DNA of 64,000 bases. Source: Pseudomonadota bacterium. GTDB taxonomy: Bacteria; Bdellovibrionota_B; Oligoflexia; Oligoflexales; CAIYRB01. Under the pieces are notes generated by a model, which saw nothing but the letters and a program-made list of their open reading frames with translations, did not search any database and was not told where the DNA came from. Positions 53,876 to 62,050 of the stretch are shown in pieces (position 1 is the stretch's first letter; each line of letters opens with the position of its first letter). The stretch is from the NCBI GenBank assembly GCA_026390435.1, contig JAPLFY010000036.1, positions 174,856 through 238,855 of the forward strand, read 5' to 3'. A program made the translations under genes and the position numbers.

Positions 53876-55321
53876 TTATTCTCCCCCGAAGACGTCAACG
53901 TTGGCAAATAAGCACGGTGGGCTCGCGTGGCCCACTGTGATGGCCTGATTCGGCTCACCTTTGCCACAATAGGGCGTACCCAGAACTTCCATATTACTTA
54001 AATGGCCAACGCTCTTCAGACTGCGCCAGAAGTTTGAGGAAATGCCGCGGTAATTTGGCTTCTTCACCACCTTCGTCAACTTGCCATTTTCGATGAGTTG
54101 AGCCCGTTCACAACCAAACTGGAACTTGTTTCGTGAGTCATCAATGGACCAAGAACAGTTGGTTTGCATGTAGATGCCGCGCTCCACACCCTCAATCATA
54201 TCTTCGAAGAAGACGGTGCCCGGCTCGACGTTCAGATTAGACATCCGGTCGATCGCTGGCCTGCGCCAACTGTCAGCTCTCGCACTGGCCACACCGTCGT
54301 AATCAGCACGAGCCTGCGAAATCGTGCCACCAAGCGGCCGCAGTAAAATCCCGTCCTTGATAATGTACTGCAGCTCTGCTGGACTCCCCTCGTCATCAAA
54401 TGCATAGCTTGCCGCTTGCTCAGGCCGTGACGGATCGAAAGTGACATTGAGTAGTGGCGATCCGTATTGATAGCGCCCAAACATATCCATAGTTACAAAG
54501 CTGGTACCGGCATAGTTTCGCTCGTCGCCGAGAATTCGGTCGAGCTCCAAGGGATGACCGATCGATTCATGAATCTGCAGTACCATTTGATCCGGGGCTA
54601 GCAGTAAATCCATTTGAGCAGACGGGCAGTTAGGTGCGGCAAGAAGTTCTAAGGCTTCCTCAGCCAGTTGCTCACTTGCGGTATTGAAGCCAGTTTCGGC
54701 AAGAAGTTCGAAGCCCTGCTGGCGACAAACCGCCATGTGGCCGAAGGTTCGGGTCACCGTTTCAGAGCCCTTGTTGGCAGTAACGCTCAGAGACGGAACC
54801 AGGCGGTCAAACGACTGGTAAATCTCGCCGCCACCATTAGTTAGATAAAGGCGATCGCTACGCAAGTGCCACAGGTCTGCCGACCAATCGACAATGCTGC
54901 TACCACGCTTAAGGCGCCGCGACGCATCACTCAACATCTCAACCTTTGACCGAAGGGACAACCCGTCCCAAGGTTCTCTGACTGGACTTTTAAACTCCCC
55001 TCGCTTGTGCGGCATATCAATCTTAGAAAAGTCGGTCACCGCTACCGAGCCGAGGCGCTCTGCCCAGGCAACTGCCCGCGCAAATGCCTCGCGAAGTCCA
55101 GACGGGGTGAGCTCCGAGGTGGCACCGTAACCGATTCCACCTCGGTGATGTACGGTCACCATGACCCCTTGGTCACGATTGGTGCGAAGGGGTTCCAGCA
55201 CGTCCTGACGCACAGCCACTAAATCGTCACAATCGCGGTGGTAACGCAAGCTGGCAAAATCAACCGTCGGAACGGTTTCTTGAAACAGCTTCTTAATGTG
55301 AGCAAATTGCGCCTGTTGCAT
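53876..55321 (-). CDS. tldD: TldD metalloprotease subunit
   Basis: The protein has 481 residues from ATG 55321, with AGAGGA upstream (TTG 55342 is an alternative). The zinc motif is HESIGHPLELDR in the middle of the protein (HExxxH), preceded by LLLAPDQMVLQI. FDPSRPEQAASYAFDDEGSPA and the C-terminal FQFGCERAQLIENGKLTKVV, NYRGISSNFWRSLKSVG, GKGEPNQAITVGHASPPCLF are typical of TldD. It is the catalytic half of the heterodimer with TldE, which follows after 2 bp. htpG lies just upstream on the same strand (47 bp), so the three may be cotranscribed. Confidence 0.93.
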   Translation of the reverse strand: MQQAQFAHIKKLFQETVPTVDFASLRYHRDCDDLVAVRQDVLEPLRTNRDQGVMVTVHHRGGIGYGATSELTPSGLREAFARAVAWAERLGSVAVTDFSKIDMPHKRGEFKSPVREPWDGLSLRSKVEMLSDASRRLKRGSSIVDWSADLWHLRSDRLYLTNGGGEIYQSFDRLVPSLSVTANKGSETVTRTFGHMAVCRQQGFELLAETGFNTASEQLAEEALELLAAPNCPSAQMDLLLAPDQMVLQIHESIGHPLELDRILGDERNYAGTSFVTMDMFGRYQYGSPLLNVTFDPSRPEQAASYAFDDEGSPAELQYIIKDGILLRPLGGTISQARADYDGVASARADSWRRPAIDRMSNLNVEPGTVFFEDMIEGVERGIYMQTNCSWSIDDSRNKFQFGCERAQLIENGKLTKVVKKPNYRGISSNFWRSLKSVGHLSNMEVLGTPYCGKGEPNQAITVGHASPPCLFANVDVFGGE

Positions 55322-55368
55322 GCCAGTTCCTCTTTTCTTCAATAAACGTGACTACGGGTTACCAGACA

Positions 55369-57237
55369 TCACTGCGCTAGCAAAACGTCTGAAACACCAA
55401 GCCGTCCGAGAATCGCAGCACTGCGATCGATAAACGACTGCATCATCTCAGCCGAGAACTCACCCTGCTGCAGCCAAGCCAAATCGAAGATCTGGTTGAC
55501 CATCAACTTCACTTCTTCGTGCCGGTTGAAGGTTTGCGACAGCTTCAGTAGATTTTTAATCGCTGGGCTGTTTTGATTCACGACCAACGTGCGCTCTTCC
55601 GGCATACCAACAGCAAATGCTGCCATTGCGCCATTAGACCGGGCCATATCCTTCAAGCGGCGGGCATTCTCGTCGATCAGGAGCATCGCCGGAACTTTAT
55701 CTGACTTAAAGGACTCAATGCGGATTTTGACCTGCTGTTGATCCAAGTTGTCGCGGAAGATCTTGTCGATTTTTTCGGTGGTCGTTGCCTTATCCTTTGC
55801 GTCAATCACGATGTCGGGCTTTGCGCCCTCAAGTAAGTGCTCAGAAAGATCCGAATCAATTCGTTTGAATTTCCACTTACGGCCGGTTTGCATCTCAAAG
55901 TAAGGGATGAAATGCTGATCGATCATCGTATCTGCAATGACGACCTCCATGCCTTCTTCTTTGAGCAGACGAAGGTAGGACACCTGAGCTTTTGGATCGC
56001 TAGCATAGATGACTGTGCCGTCCTCGACCTTGCCTGTCATTTTTTCTTTGTATTGATCCAGAGTCAGATGCTCGCCATCGGCGGTTTTGAACAGCAGGTA
56101 ATCCTGCATTCTTTCAAAAAACTTGTGATCACGCAGCATGCCGAACTTAATAAAAGGATGAATATCATCCCAGAACTTGGCGTAAGTCTCGCGCTCGGTC
56201 TTAGCCATGCCGGATAATTTATCGGCGACTTTTTTGGTGATGTGCTCAGAAATCTTGCGCACGGTTGGATCGTTTTGCAGATAACTACGCGACACATTCA
56301 GTGGCAGGTCTGGACAGTCGATCACGCCCTTTAACAGGGTGAGAAACTCAGGGATCAGCTCTTTAGTATTGTCAGCGACATAAACCTGGTTGCAGTAGAG
56401 CTTAACTTCACCCTGCGAGGCGTCTAGTTCGTGCTTCAATTTAGGGAAATAGAGCACACCTTTTAGATTGAATGGGTAATCCACATTTAAGTGGATCCAA
56501 AACAGGGGATCCGGGCTACCGGGGAACAGCTTTTGGAAGAAGTCGATATAGTCTTTGTCAGTTAACTCAGTCGGTGACCGCGTCCAAAGTGGCCTCGTCT
56601 CATTTAAAACTTCACCGCTATCGGCTAATTTAATCGGATAACGGATGAAGGCACAGTAGCGATGAATGAGGCCTTTGATGGTCTCCACCTCGAGCATCTC
56701 CGCAGAGTCATCGCCGATGTGGAGGATGATGGACGTGCCAACTTCTTTGCGATCTGACTCACTCAGCTCAAACGCCGTTGACCCATCGCAACTCCAACGC
56801 GCCGCAACCGCGCCCTCTTTATAGGACAGCGTATCGATCTCGACTTTACTGGCGACCATAAAGGACGAGTAAAAACCTAGACCGAAGTGACCAATCACCT
56901 GTTGGCTGTCATCTTTATCTTTGTATTTATCAAGAAAGTCGTGCAGACCGGAGAAAGCGACCTGATTGATATACTTTTTGATCTCATCAGCGGTCATCCC
57001 AAGACCGGTATCGCTGATAATAAGGCGCTTACCTGGTTTATCGATAGTCAGCGTGATCGCTGCGTCAGGAACTTCCGTCTTAACTTCGCCAAGCAAAGAG
57101 AGCTTCTGCAATTTAAGTATTGCATCCGCCGCGTTGGAGACGAGTTCACGGATGTAAATTTCCTTCTCCGAGTACAGCCAGCGCTTGATGATCGGTAAGA
57201 TATTCTCGGCATGAATGGAAATATGACCAGCTTCCAT
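55369..57237 (-). CDS. htpG: Molecular chaperone HtpG (Hsp90)
   Basis: The protein has 622 residues, standard for bacterial Hsp90. The GHKL ATPase domain has YIRELVSNAADAILKLQ, IIDTGLGMT-like ISDTGLGMTADEIKKY, and FSGLHDFLDKYKD and GHFGLGFYSSFMVA as the lid region. The middle domain holds GVIDCPDLPLNVSRSYLQND, whose arginine contacts ATP. The C-terminal dimerisation part ends LLAQ. HtpG is a cytosolic ATP-dependent chaperone. TldD and TldE follow on the same strand. The 263-bp region before its start also holds the sigma-54 site of the divergent gene; I saw no clear heat-shock promoter. Confidence 0.96.
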   Translation of the reverse strand: MEAGHISIHAENILPIIKRWLYSEKEIYIRELVSNAADAILKLQKLSLLGEVKTEVPDAAITLTIDKPGKRLIISDTGLGMTADEIKKYINQVAFSGLHDFLDKYKDKDDSQQVIGHFGLGFYSSFMVASKVEIDTLSYKEGAVAARWSCDGSTAFELSESDRKEVGTSIILHIGDDSAEMLEVETIKGLIHRYCAFIRYPIKLADSGEVLNETRPLWTRSPTELTDKDYIDFFQKLFPGSPDPLFWIHLNVDYPFNLKGVLYFPKLKHELDASQGEVKLYCNQVYVADNTKELIPEFLTLLKGVIDCPDLPLNVSRSYLQNDPTVRKISEHITKKVADKLSGMAKTERETYAKFWDDIHPFIKFGMLRDHKFFERMQDYLLFKTADGEHLTLDQYKEKMTGKVEDGTVIYASDPKAQVSYLRLLKEEGMEVVIADTMIDQHFIPYFEMQTGRKWKFKRIDSDLSEHLLEGAKPDIVIDAKDKATTTEKIDKIFRDNLDQQQVKIRIESFKSDKVPAMLLIDENARRLKDMARSNGAMAAFAVGMPEERTLVVNQNSPAIKNLLKLSQTFNRHEEVKLMVNQIFDLAWLQQGEFSAEMMQSFIDRSAAILGRLGVSDVLLAQ

Positions 57238-57430
57238 AACTACGCAAACCTCCCAAAAAAATAAGTCCTGATAGCTGTAAGTTACCGGGACCAGGTGGTC
57301 AAGGGGGGCTTCGGAGGAAACACGACCGCATCAAAATTATCCAAATACTTACAGAGTGTTACAGCGAACCCAGTGGGTCATTCAAGGACCGAGAGATTAA
57401 CGCGACTAAGGCATGACAGAGAATCCGTGT

Positions 57431-57447
57431 CTGGCACAAAGATTGCT
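57431..57447 (+). promoter_or_regulatory. Sigma-54 (RpoN) promoter, -24/-12
   Basis: CTGGCACAAAGATTGCT matches the consensus YTGGCACRNNNNTTGCW, with the invariant GG and GC at the correct distance. The transcript would start near 57458, about 43 bases before the ATG of the secreted 186-residue protein. No activator site was identified. Confidence 0.65.
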
Positions 57448-57500
57448 CGTCCACAGTAGTAAAGGATTTTTGCCTTAATTCGACTCCCGGGAGTTCCTCT

Positions 57501-58061
57501 ATGAGCAAATCAATCAGCAAAATTCGATCTTCAGTTCGAATTGCCACATTATCAGCCTGCACGCTGTGGCATCCCAGCCTATCGCTGGCTCAGGAGGTAG
57601 ACCTCACCAGTGACACGCTAGTTGGGATCAGCCTGGCGGACGGCAAAGAGCAAGGTACCTGCACTCTGACTGTATCCAAGGACGGTGCAGGGAACATCGT
57701 CAGTATGTCCATCAGCGGCACGGCCAAGAGAAAGACCGCTGGCCTCCCTAACCAGCCCGAGCTGGCATCGACAACCATTGCGATCACCAAAGAAGCAAAC
57801 ACCGACGAATGGTGGTCTTTCTCAAGCTTTACTCCGCTACCCTCAATCGCCCATCTGGGTTACATGCGAGTCGCTCTGCAGATGCGGCTGTCCACGTTTG
57901 AGAATCCGTGGCCGGGGATACAAGAAGTTAAATACATCGTTCAAAAGGGTAATTATAAAAAAATTATCGCTCGTAGCGACATCCACCTAGTGCCGAACCC
58001 CATCGCCATGGGCTACGACCACATGGAATGTCTAATGTCTCTAATGGGGTCAGGCACTTAA
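57501..58061 (+). CDS. Small secreted protein under a sigma-54-type promoter
   Basis: The protein has 186 residues with GGGAG before the ATG. A signal peptide (residues 1-31, cleavage probably after SLAQ) precedes an exported domain with no recognised family: TSDTLVGISLADGKEQGTCT, a strand-rich SKDGAGNIVSMSISG, and a later WWSFSSFTPLPS and QEVKYIVQKGNYKKII that look like a beta-rich fold. Two cysteines are present. It stands alone, divergent from htpG, and its stop lies inside the first copy of a 40-bp repeat. Predicted RpoN control suggests expression under a particular nutrient, motility or surface condition. Confidence 0.72.
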   Translation: MSKSISKIRSSVRIATLSACTLWHPSLSLAQEVDLTSDTLVGISLADGKEQGTCTLTVSKDGAGNIVSMSISGTAKRKTAGLPNQPELASTTIAITKEANTDEWWSFSSFTPLPSIAHLGYMRVALQMRLSTFENPWPGIQEVKYIVQKGNYKKIIARSDIHLVPNPIAMGYDHMECLMSLMGSGT

Positions 58062-58127
58062 GCTAAGTTACTGAATGCTGGTCCCTGATGGGGTCAGGCA
58101 CTTCGGCTAAGTCATTGAATGCTGGTC
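58044..58127. repeat. Two 40-bp direct repeats with the GGGGTCAGGCAC motif
   Basis: Copies at 58044-58083 and 58088-58127 differ at four positions and begin ATGGGGTCAGGCACTT. Inverted copies of the core follow: GTGCCTGACCCC at 58176-58187, and GTGCCTGACCC at 59828-59838. The copies lie at the ends of convergent genes, one containing the plus-strand stop codon and the other the minus-strand stop. The pattern resembles short palindromic-type intergenic repeats, but no transposase is near. Confidence 0.65.
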
Positions 58128-58495
58128 AATGTTGCCTGTGCAGGGCGGCCGAATGATTCAGGATGGTTGGCAGCTGTGCCTGACCCCGCTTTGCAGTGAT
58201 ATTCCATGTCAAGCGAATCAAGATTGACGGGCGAAAAAATCAGCAACAACATCGTTATCGGACCATATGAGATCGAAACATCCTTAAGGCCGTTAGCGCC
58301 GCAGCCTCTCGCTAACTCTACAGGAGATAGCTCGCCTTTATACTTGTCGCTGAAATCGCCTCTAAAAAGCAGGCGGCTTTGCGTCCGACCTGCGGGTCCT
58401 TCATGGAAGACGTAAGTCGTACTGGCACAACCAGTAAGCGTAAAGCAGAGGACAGCGAAAAGTCCGGTCAATATATGCCTAAAAGGCGTAAACAT
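58112..58495 (-). CDS. Small lipoprotein
   Basis: The protein has 127 residues from ATG 58495; an in-frame upstream start is weaker. The signal LFAVLCFTLTGCAS has a clear lipobox with the cysteine near residue 23. The mature part is beta-rich, with a CGANGLKDVSISYGPITM segment and a late YHC. A Cys-Gly motif and a hydrophobic stretch before the last cysteine resemble the downstream Bor-like lipoprotein in outline. It is the last of four small lipoprotein genes on the minus strand. Confidence 0.6.
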   Translation of the reverse strand: MFTPFRHILTGLFAVLCFTLTGCASTTYVFHEGPAGRTQSRLLFRGDFSDKYKGELSPVELARGCGANGLKDVSISYGPITMLLLIFSPVNLDSLDMEYHCKAGSGTAANHPESFGRPAQATLTSIQ

Positions 58496-58508
58496 AGTCA
58501 GGCCTCGC

Positions 58509-58895
58509 CTAGAGTGCGTGGGGTTCGTCAATATCTAATGCAGCTGTTTTAGATTTAGGTACCGGAGTCGGTTCGCCGCAGGTGATGCCGACAGTTCTGG
58601 GCTGAAACAGGCCAACGGTGAAAATAGTGGTCAGCAATTGCCCCCTAGTCTGATCATCATCCAGTTTATAAAGCCTGTCGTTGCCGCAGACTTTATAGAC
58701 TTTGATTTTATCGCTGCCAATCAAGCCAAACAGATAGAAGTTGTTCGAGACCTCTACATATTTGACCTTACGCAGGGAGCGATCCGCCATAATAAATTTA
58801 TAGGTACAGGCATGAAGATTGATAGTTAGACACAGCAAGGTGCCTAGTTTTAAATATTTGCGGAAATAATTTTTTTGATCTTGTGACGACCCCAT
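58509..58895 (-). CDS. Bor-like lipoprotein
   Basis: The protein has 128 residues. The signal region (LGTLLCLTINLHAC) gives a lipobox cysteine near residue 30. The mature part resembles Bor, the lambda lipoprotein of serum resistance: NNFYLFGLIGSDKIKVYKVC, then a hydrophobic TTIFTVGLFQPRTVGITC. The late PR-x4-C and the spaced cysteines follow the Bor plan. Host or phage origin cannot be decided. It lies 13 bp upstream of the next small lipoprotein gene on the same strand. Confidence 0.6.
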   Translation of the reverse strand: MGSSQDQKNYFRKYLKLGTLLCLTINLHACTYKFIMADRSLRKVKYVEVSNNFYLFGLIGSDKIKVYKVCGNDRLYKLDDDQTRGQLLTTIFTVGLFQPRTVGITCGEPTPVPKSKTAALDIDEPHAL

Positions 58896-58898
58896 ATT

Positions 58899-59255
58899 TC
58901 ACGATCCCTTTGCAATGTAACCGCTCAGTTTCGTACACGTGCTACTAAACGCGCCAGAACGCGACACCGTGATTATCGGTCTGAAGATGTAGGGAGTACG
59001 ATACTGACGGTTAGCCTTAAGCACCACTTGGTCTATGTAACCGATGTCACGATCACCAATACCCGTGCTTAAAACCTCCTCATCGGTACACCAAGTGACT
59101 GAGATTTTCTTGTCGGCAGCTAATGATTTCGGTGGGTCAACAGTGACCATCGAAACATAGGCCACTTTTTTTCCGTTCAAAACATCCATATGGACGTAGC
59201 ATGCGCTAAAAAATAAAGACGATGCAATCATTGCAAATTTGAATGGCGTTCTCAT
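58899..59255 (-). CDS. Small lipoprotein
   Basis: The protein has 118 residues. The signal FAMIASSLFFSAC gives the lipobox near residue 19. The mature domain has TVDPPKSLAADKKISVTWCT, DEEVLSTGIGDRDIGYIDQV, and a final CTKLSGYIAKGS; two further cysteines may be paired. The family is not recognised. It overlaps the upstream gene by 4 bp (ATGA) and is 3 bp from the Bor-like gene, so translation is chained. Confidence 0.6.
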   Translation of the reverse strand: MRTPFKFAMIASSLFFSACYVHMDVLNGKKVAYVSMVTVDPPKSLAADKKISVTWCTDEEVLSTGIGDRDIGYIDQVVLKANRQYRTPYIFRPIITVSRSGAFSSTCTKLSGYIAKGS

Positions 59256-59578
59256 GGATATGCATCCCCCATAAAGACAAGGCAGTTCTGGGCCAAGAAT
59301 TCTGCCTGCGAGATGCGTTGATCCGTAGTGACAAAGCGATAAAATCCGACGTCGGCACCGTTTGACGCCGCTTTCATCGCTGCAAGGAAGGGCGGCTGTC
59401 CAAGTTCAAACCCTGATGCTCGCTCACAAATTTGATTATTTAGTCGTCCCAGAGTCTTGCTATTTGCTGACGAGGTATCAAATCCGAGCAGCTTAAGGTT
59501 GCTGGCGTATTGATATGTAGGAGTTGCACAGGATGATAAGAGCACAAACCAAATTGCGCGCAAAATAATCTGCTTCAT
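59252..59578 (-). CDS. Small lipoprotein
   Basis: The protein has 108 residues from ATG 59578; no clear ribosome site is seen, and an upstream in-frame start at 59656 would give a poor signal. LRAIWFVLLSSC gives a lipobox near residue 16. The mature part has LNNQICERASGFELGQPP, ASNGADVGFYRFVTTDQR, and a final cysteine. It is the first of four lipoprotein genes that overlap or nearly touch. No family is recognised. Confidence 0.55.
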   Translation of the reverse strand: MKQIILRAIWFVLLSSCATPTYQYASNLKLLGFDTSSANSKTLGRLNNQICERASGFELGQPPFLAAMKAASNGADVGFYRFVTTDQRISQAEFLAQNCLVFMGDAYP

Positions 59579-59756
59579 TTTAAATTTGTTTCGTTGAGGT
59601 GAGGATGCGTCGATGAGCGTGGAATGTCGCCTGCTTCGAAAAGAAGCTTTATCCAATTATAATTTGTTACTTATATTTCGCCAACTAGGCAAAATGTGCA
59701 TCGGGCCTGGCACCCAGACTTACCTTAGTGTTATGAGCTCTCTCTGCCAAATTTTC

Positions 59757-59798
59757 GGTATGGCATGGTATGGCATGGTATGGCATGGTATGCCATGG
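59757..59798. repeat. Tandem 10-bp repeat
   Basis: TGGCATGGTA occurs three times in direct succession at 59761-59790, with partial copies on both sides, in the intergenic region between the first lipoprotein gene and the DUF1501-like gene. A minisatellite of this kind can change copy number. The surrounding 59579-59840 shows no gene. Confidence 0.75.
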
Positions 59799-59840
59799 AC
59801 CTCAACAGTTCCAGATACTTACAACCAGTGCCTGACCCGG

Positions 59841-61355
59841 TTAACGGCGCCGCATAGCGCGCATGTCGGGCGCATTATGAATGGCACTGGTATTGACGTC
59901 CAAAACTTGTAGTAGACCTGAGTAGAGGTCCTTTTCTTCGGTCTTGCGCCCAGGCTCCGGTTTGCCCGTCGCCGGGTCAAAGCCATAGGTCAAGGCGGTT
60001 TTAGGATCTATACCGCCGAGCACTTTATTACCATTGGCCATGGGTGACATGACTAAAACACCGTTGTTTAAATGATGACCCGAAGCAAAGACGTCAGCAC
60101 CACTTGGCCGCACCCGGCTGCGTCCGAAGTCAGTAGCGAAATAAACCAGGCTTCGGTCCCAGTAACTGCCACCGCGAGCATACTCTTTCGATTTCAGAAA
60201 CTCGATCATCCGGTCGGTCACCGAAAGCATGCGGGTCCACATGAGTGCCTGCACGCCGCGGTGACTAGCGTGCGAGAAATCAAACCCAATAGGTGGATTG
60301 CGCGTCTCGGTGAGGCCACCCTTACTAACCACAGTAAATCCCGGCCCTAGGGTCGCTGTACAGGTCGTCCCTTGGGTGATTGCCATACAGGCAAGAATAG
60401 CTTGCGCCTCATATGGATCCCAAGTGTAGTCCGGGAAAATGCGCATCAGTTCTGCAGCACTTCCATTAGTTCCAGAGATATCTAAACCAGCAGCTAGCTT
60501 ACTTTGCTCAAACAAGGCACGCGTGTCGCCACGTGAATGCACCCAGTTCTGCATGACTGGAGAATTCTTGAAGGTACGATAAAAAGTCGATGGCCCATCT
60601 AGCATCTGATCGCGAATTTCACGAGCAATCGCCATGACCTCTTCAGAGGGAGCCTCATCCAACCCGTAAGCGCTCGATAGGCCCTTGGACCAGGTAGCAG
60701 GATCGTTAACGATAAGACCCTTGGCGAAACTTGGTAGGCTAGTATCGATACCATGTTCTATGTAGCCACCCTGCCCTAGCAGCAAGTTCGCTAGCGGCAT
60801 ACCTTTGCCGTAAACAGAGGCGACAGCCTCCTGGATTGTGCGCCCAGACCACGCTTCGTTACCTGTAATCGCGCGCTTTTGCGCCGTTACATGCGTCACT
60901 GACGTACTTTCGGTCGTCACGACCATCATATCTTGTTTATGTTTTCTGACGAAGGCGTCCTGATTACCTTGAACCTTGAGACCGCCCAGTACTGCAATCG
61001 TACCTTGATAGTTAACCGCACGGAGTGGCGAGTCGGAAAAACTGACCAACTGAGCCGGGTCATAGCAGTTCAGGCCAGCCGAGTTACCGCCCGCAGATTG
61101 CACCTCGGAACTAGCAAGCGCCATGAAGGAATCGACGATCGAGGCTCCACCGGAACCATGCATGACAATCAAGAAGCGTCTGTCAGCAGACGCCGTCTCA
61201 CCCGCCAAAAGACGCCTAGACCAAAGCATGGGGCCGAGGGCAAGCAGGGTCGCCTGCACCACCATTTCGCGGCGATCGAGGCCGCGCTTACTCATTTTTT
61301 CAGCCTTGGCTTTTGCCGCATCGTCTGCAGCTTGTGTACCCAGCTTGCGTTTCAT
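59841..61355 (-). CDS. DUF1501-like exported protein
   Basis: The protein has 504 residues with AGAGGGA upstream. A basic N-terminus leads to a twin-arginine-like LDRREMVVQATLLALGPMLW, then the mature part. FLIVMHGSGGASIVDSFMAL, GLKVQGNQDAFVRKHKQDMM, and the late VYFATDFGRSRVRPSGADV, ASGHHLNNGVLVMSP resemble the DUF1501 alkaline-phosphatase-like fold (histidine and aspartate in place). Tat export is likely. It is the third gene of a minus-strand set with a diheme-type cytochrome and a lipoprotein, the same kind of pairing as at 34-37 kb, although the sequences differ. Confidence 0.78.
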   Translation of the reverse strand: MKRKLGTQAADDAAKAKAEKMSKRGLDRREMVVQATLLALGPMLWSRRLLAGETASADRRFLIVMHGSGGASIVDSFMALASSEVQSAGGNSAGLNCYDPAQLVSFSDSPLRAVNYQGTIAVLGGLKVQGNQDAFVRKHKQDMMVVTTESTSVTHVTAQKRAITGNEAWSGRTIQEAVASVYGKGMPLANLLLGQGGYIEHGIDTSLPSFAKGLIVNDPATWSKGLSSAYGLDEAPSEEVMAIAREIRDQMLDGPSTFYRTFKNSPVMQNWVHSRGDTRALFEQSKLAAGLDISGTNGSAAELMRIFPDYTWDPYEAQAILACMAITQGTTCTATLGPGFTVVSKGGLTETRNPPIGFDFSHASHRGVQALMWTRMLSVTDRMIEFLKSKEYARGGSYWDRSLVYFATDFGRSRVRPSGADVFASGHHLNNGVLVMSPMANGNKVLGGIDPKTALTYGFDPATGKPEPGRKTEEKDLYSGLLQVLDVNTSAIHNAPDMRAMRRR

Positions 61356-61378
61356 CGTTCCCTCTGCCCCCTCTATCC

Positions 61379-62050
61379 CTAGTAAAGGACTGACTCTAAC
61401 TGCGTAGCCACCATCCAGCAGGCTGTCTGTGCCCAGACTTTGCCAATCTCCTGACCGGAAACCATAGAACCTACAGAATCGAGTAATTTTTCATGCCCTG
61501 CGTAATCACCATCCGTTGGATCACGCTGGAGAAAGTTTTGATAAAGGCGCTGCACAGCATCCCGATGCGACTGCTCAAATGTCGAGCCGCTTGCGGGAAT
61601 ATTGGCAAAGATAAGCGGCTTTCCACCACCGAAATCTAAGTTTACGCGGCGGCTACAAGCCTGTAGCGCAATGCGCTCGACGGCAATCGGACTGGTCGTT
61701 ACGGGTTGCTCTATGCGGCTATAAAGCATCATGTTTGGATCGACACCGCCAAGAACGATATTGTAGCTACCCAAACAATCTTTACCCGATTCTTTGCAAA
61801 GCTGGTTTGGTGGAAGTTGCAGTGCCTTAGCGAAGTCATTGCGAAGCAAGTACACCTTTTTAAATCTAATATTCGAACGATTCGACAGCCCAGGTTCGCC
61901 GTTATCACCAAGCGCGCCCGTAACTGACTGAGTCTGCTTTTGACCGCGCCCGCCGGCATTGTTGCCCTTGGGTTTCTTAAACCAAGAACAGCCCGCCAAC
62001 ATTAGCGCAGTGCCGAGAATGCCAACTGATAGGATTTTACGGTGCGCCAT
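61379..62050 (-). CDS. Lipoprotein of unknown function
   Basis: The protein has 223 residues from ATG 62050, with AGGG six bases upstream. The signal LSVGILGTALMLAGC gives a clear lipobox near residue 20. The mature part has a Lys/Gly/Gln-rich region, then a globular domain with CKESGKDCLGSYNIVLGGVD, four or more cysteines, and QRLYQNFLQRDPTDGDYAGH, which resembles helices of the cytochrome partner. It overlaps the gene upstream by 14 bp and ends 24 bp before the DUF1501-like gene. Its function is unknown; an accessory subunit of the cytochrome system is a reasonable guess. Confidence 0.72.
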   Translation of the reverse strand: MAHRKILSVGILGTALMLAGCSWFKKPKGNNAGGRGQKQTQSVTGALGDNGEPGLSNRSNIRFKKVYLLRNDFAKALQLPPNQLCKESGKDCLGSYNIVLGGVDPNMMLYSRIEQPVTTSPIAVERIALQACSRRVNLDFGGGKPLIFANIPASGSTFEQSHRDAVQRLYQNFLQRDPTDGDYAGHEKLLDSVGSMVSGQEIGKVWAQTACWMVATQLESVLY

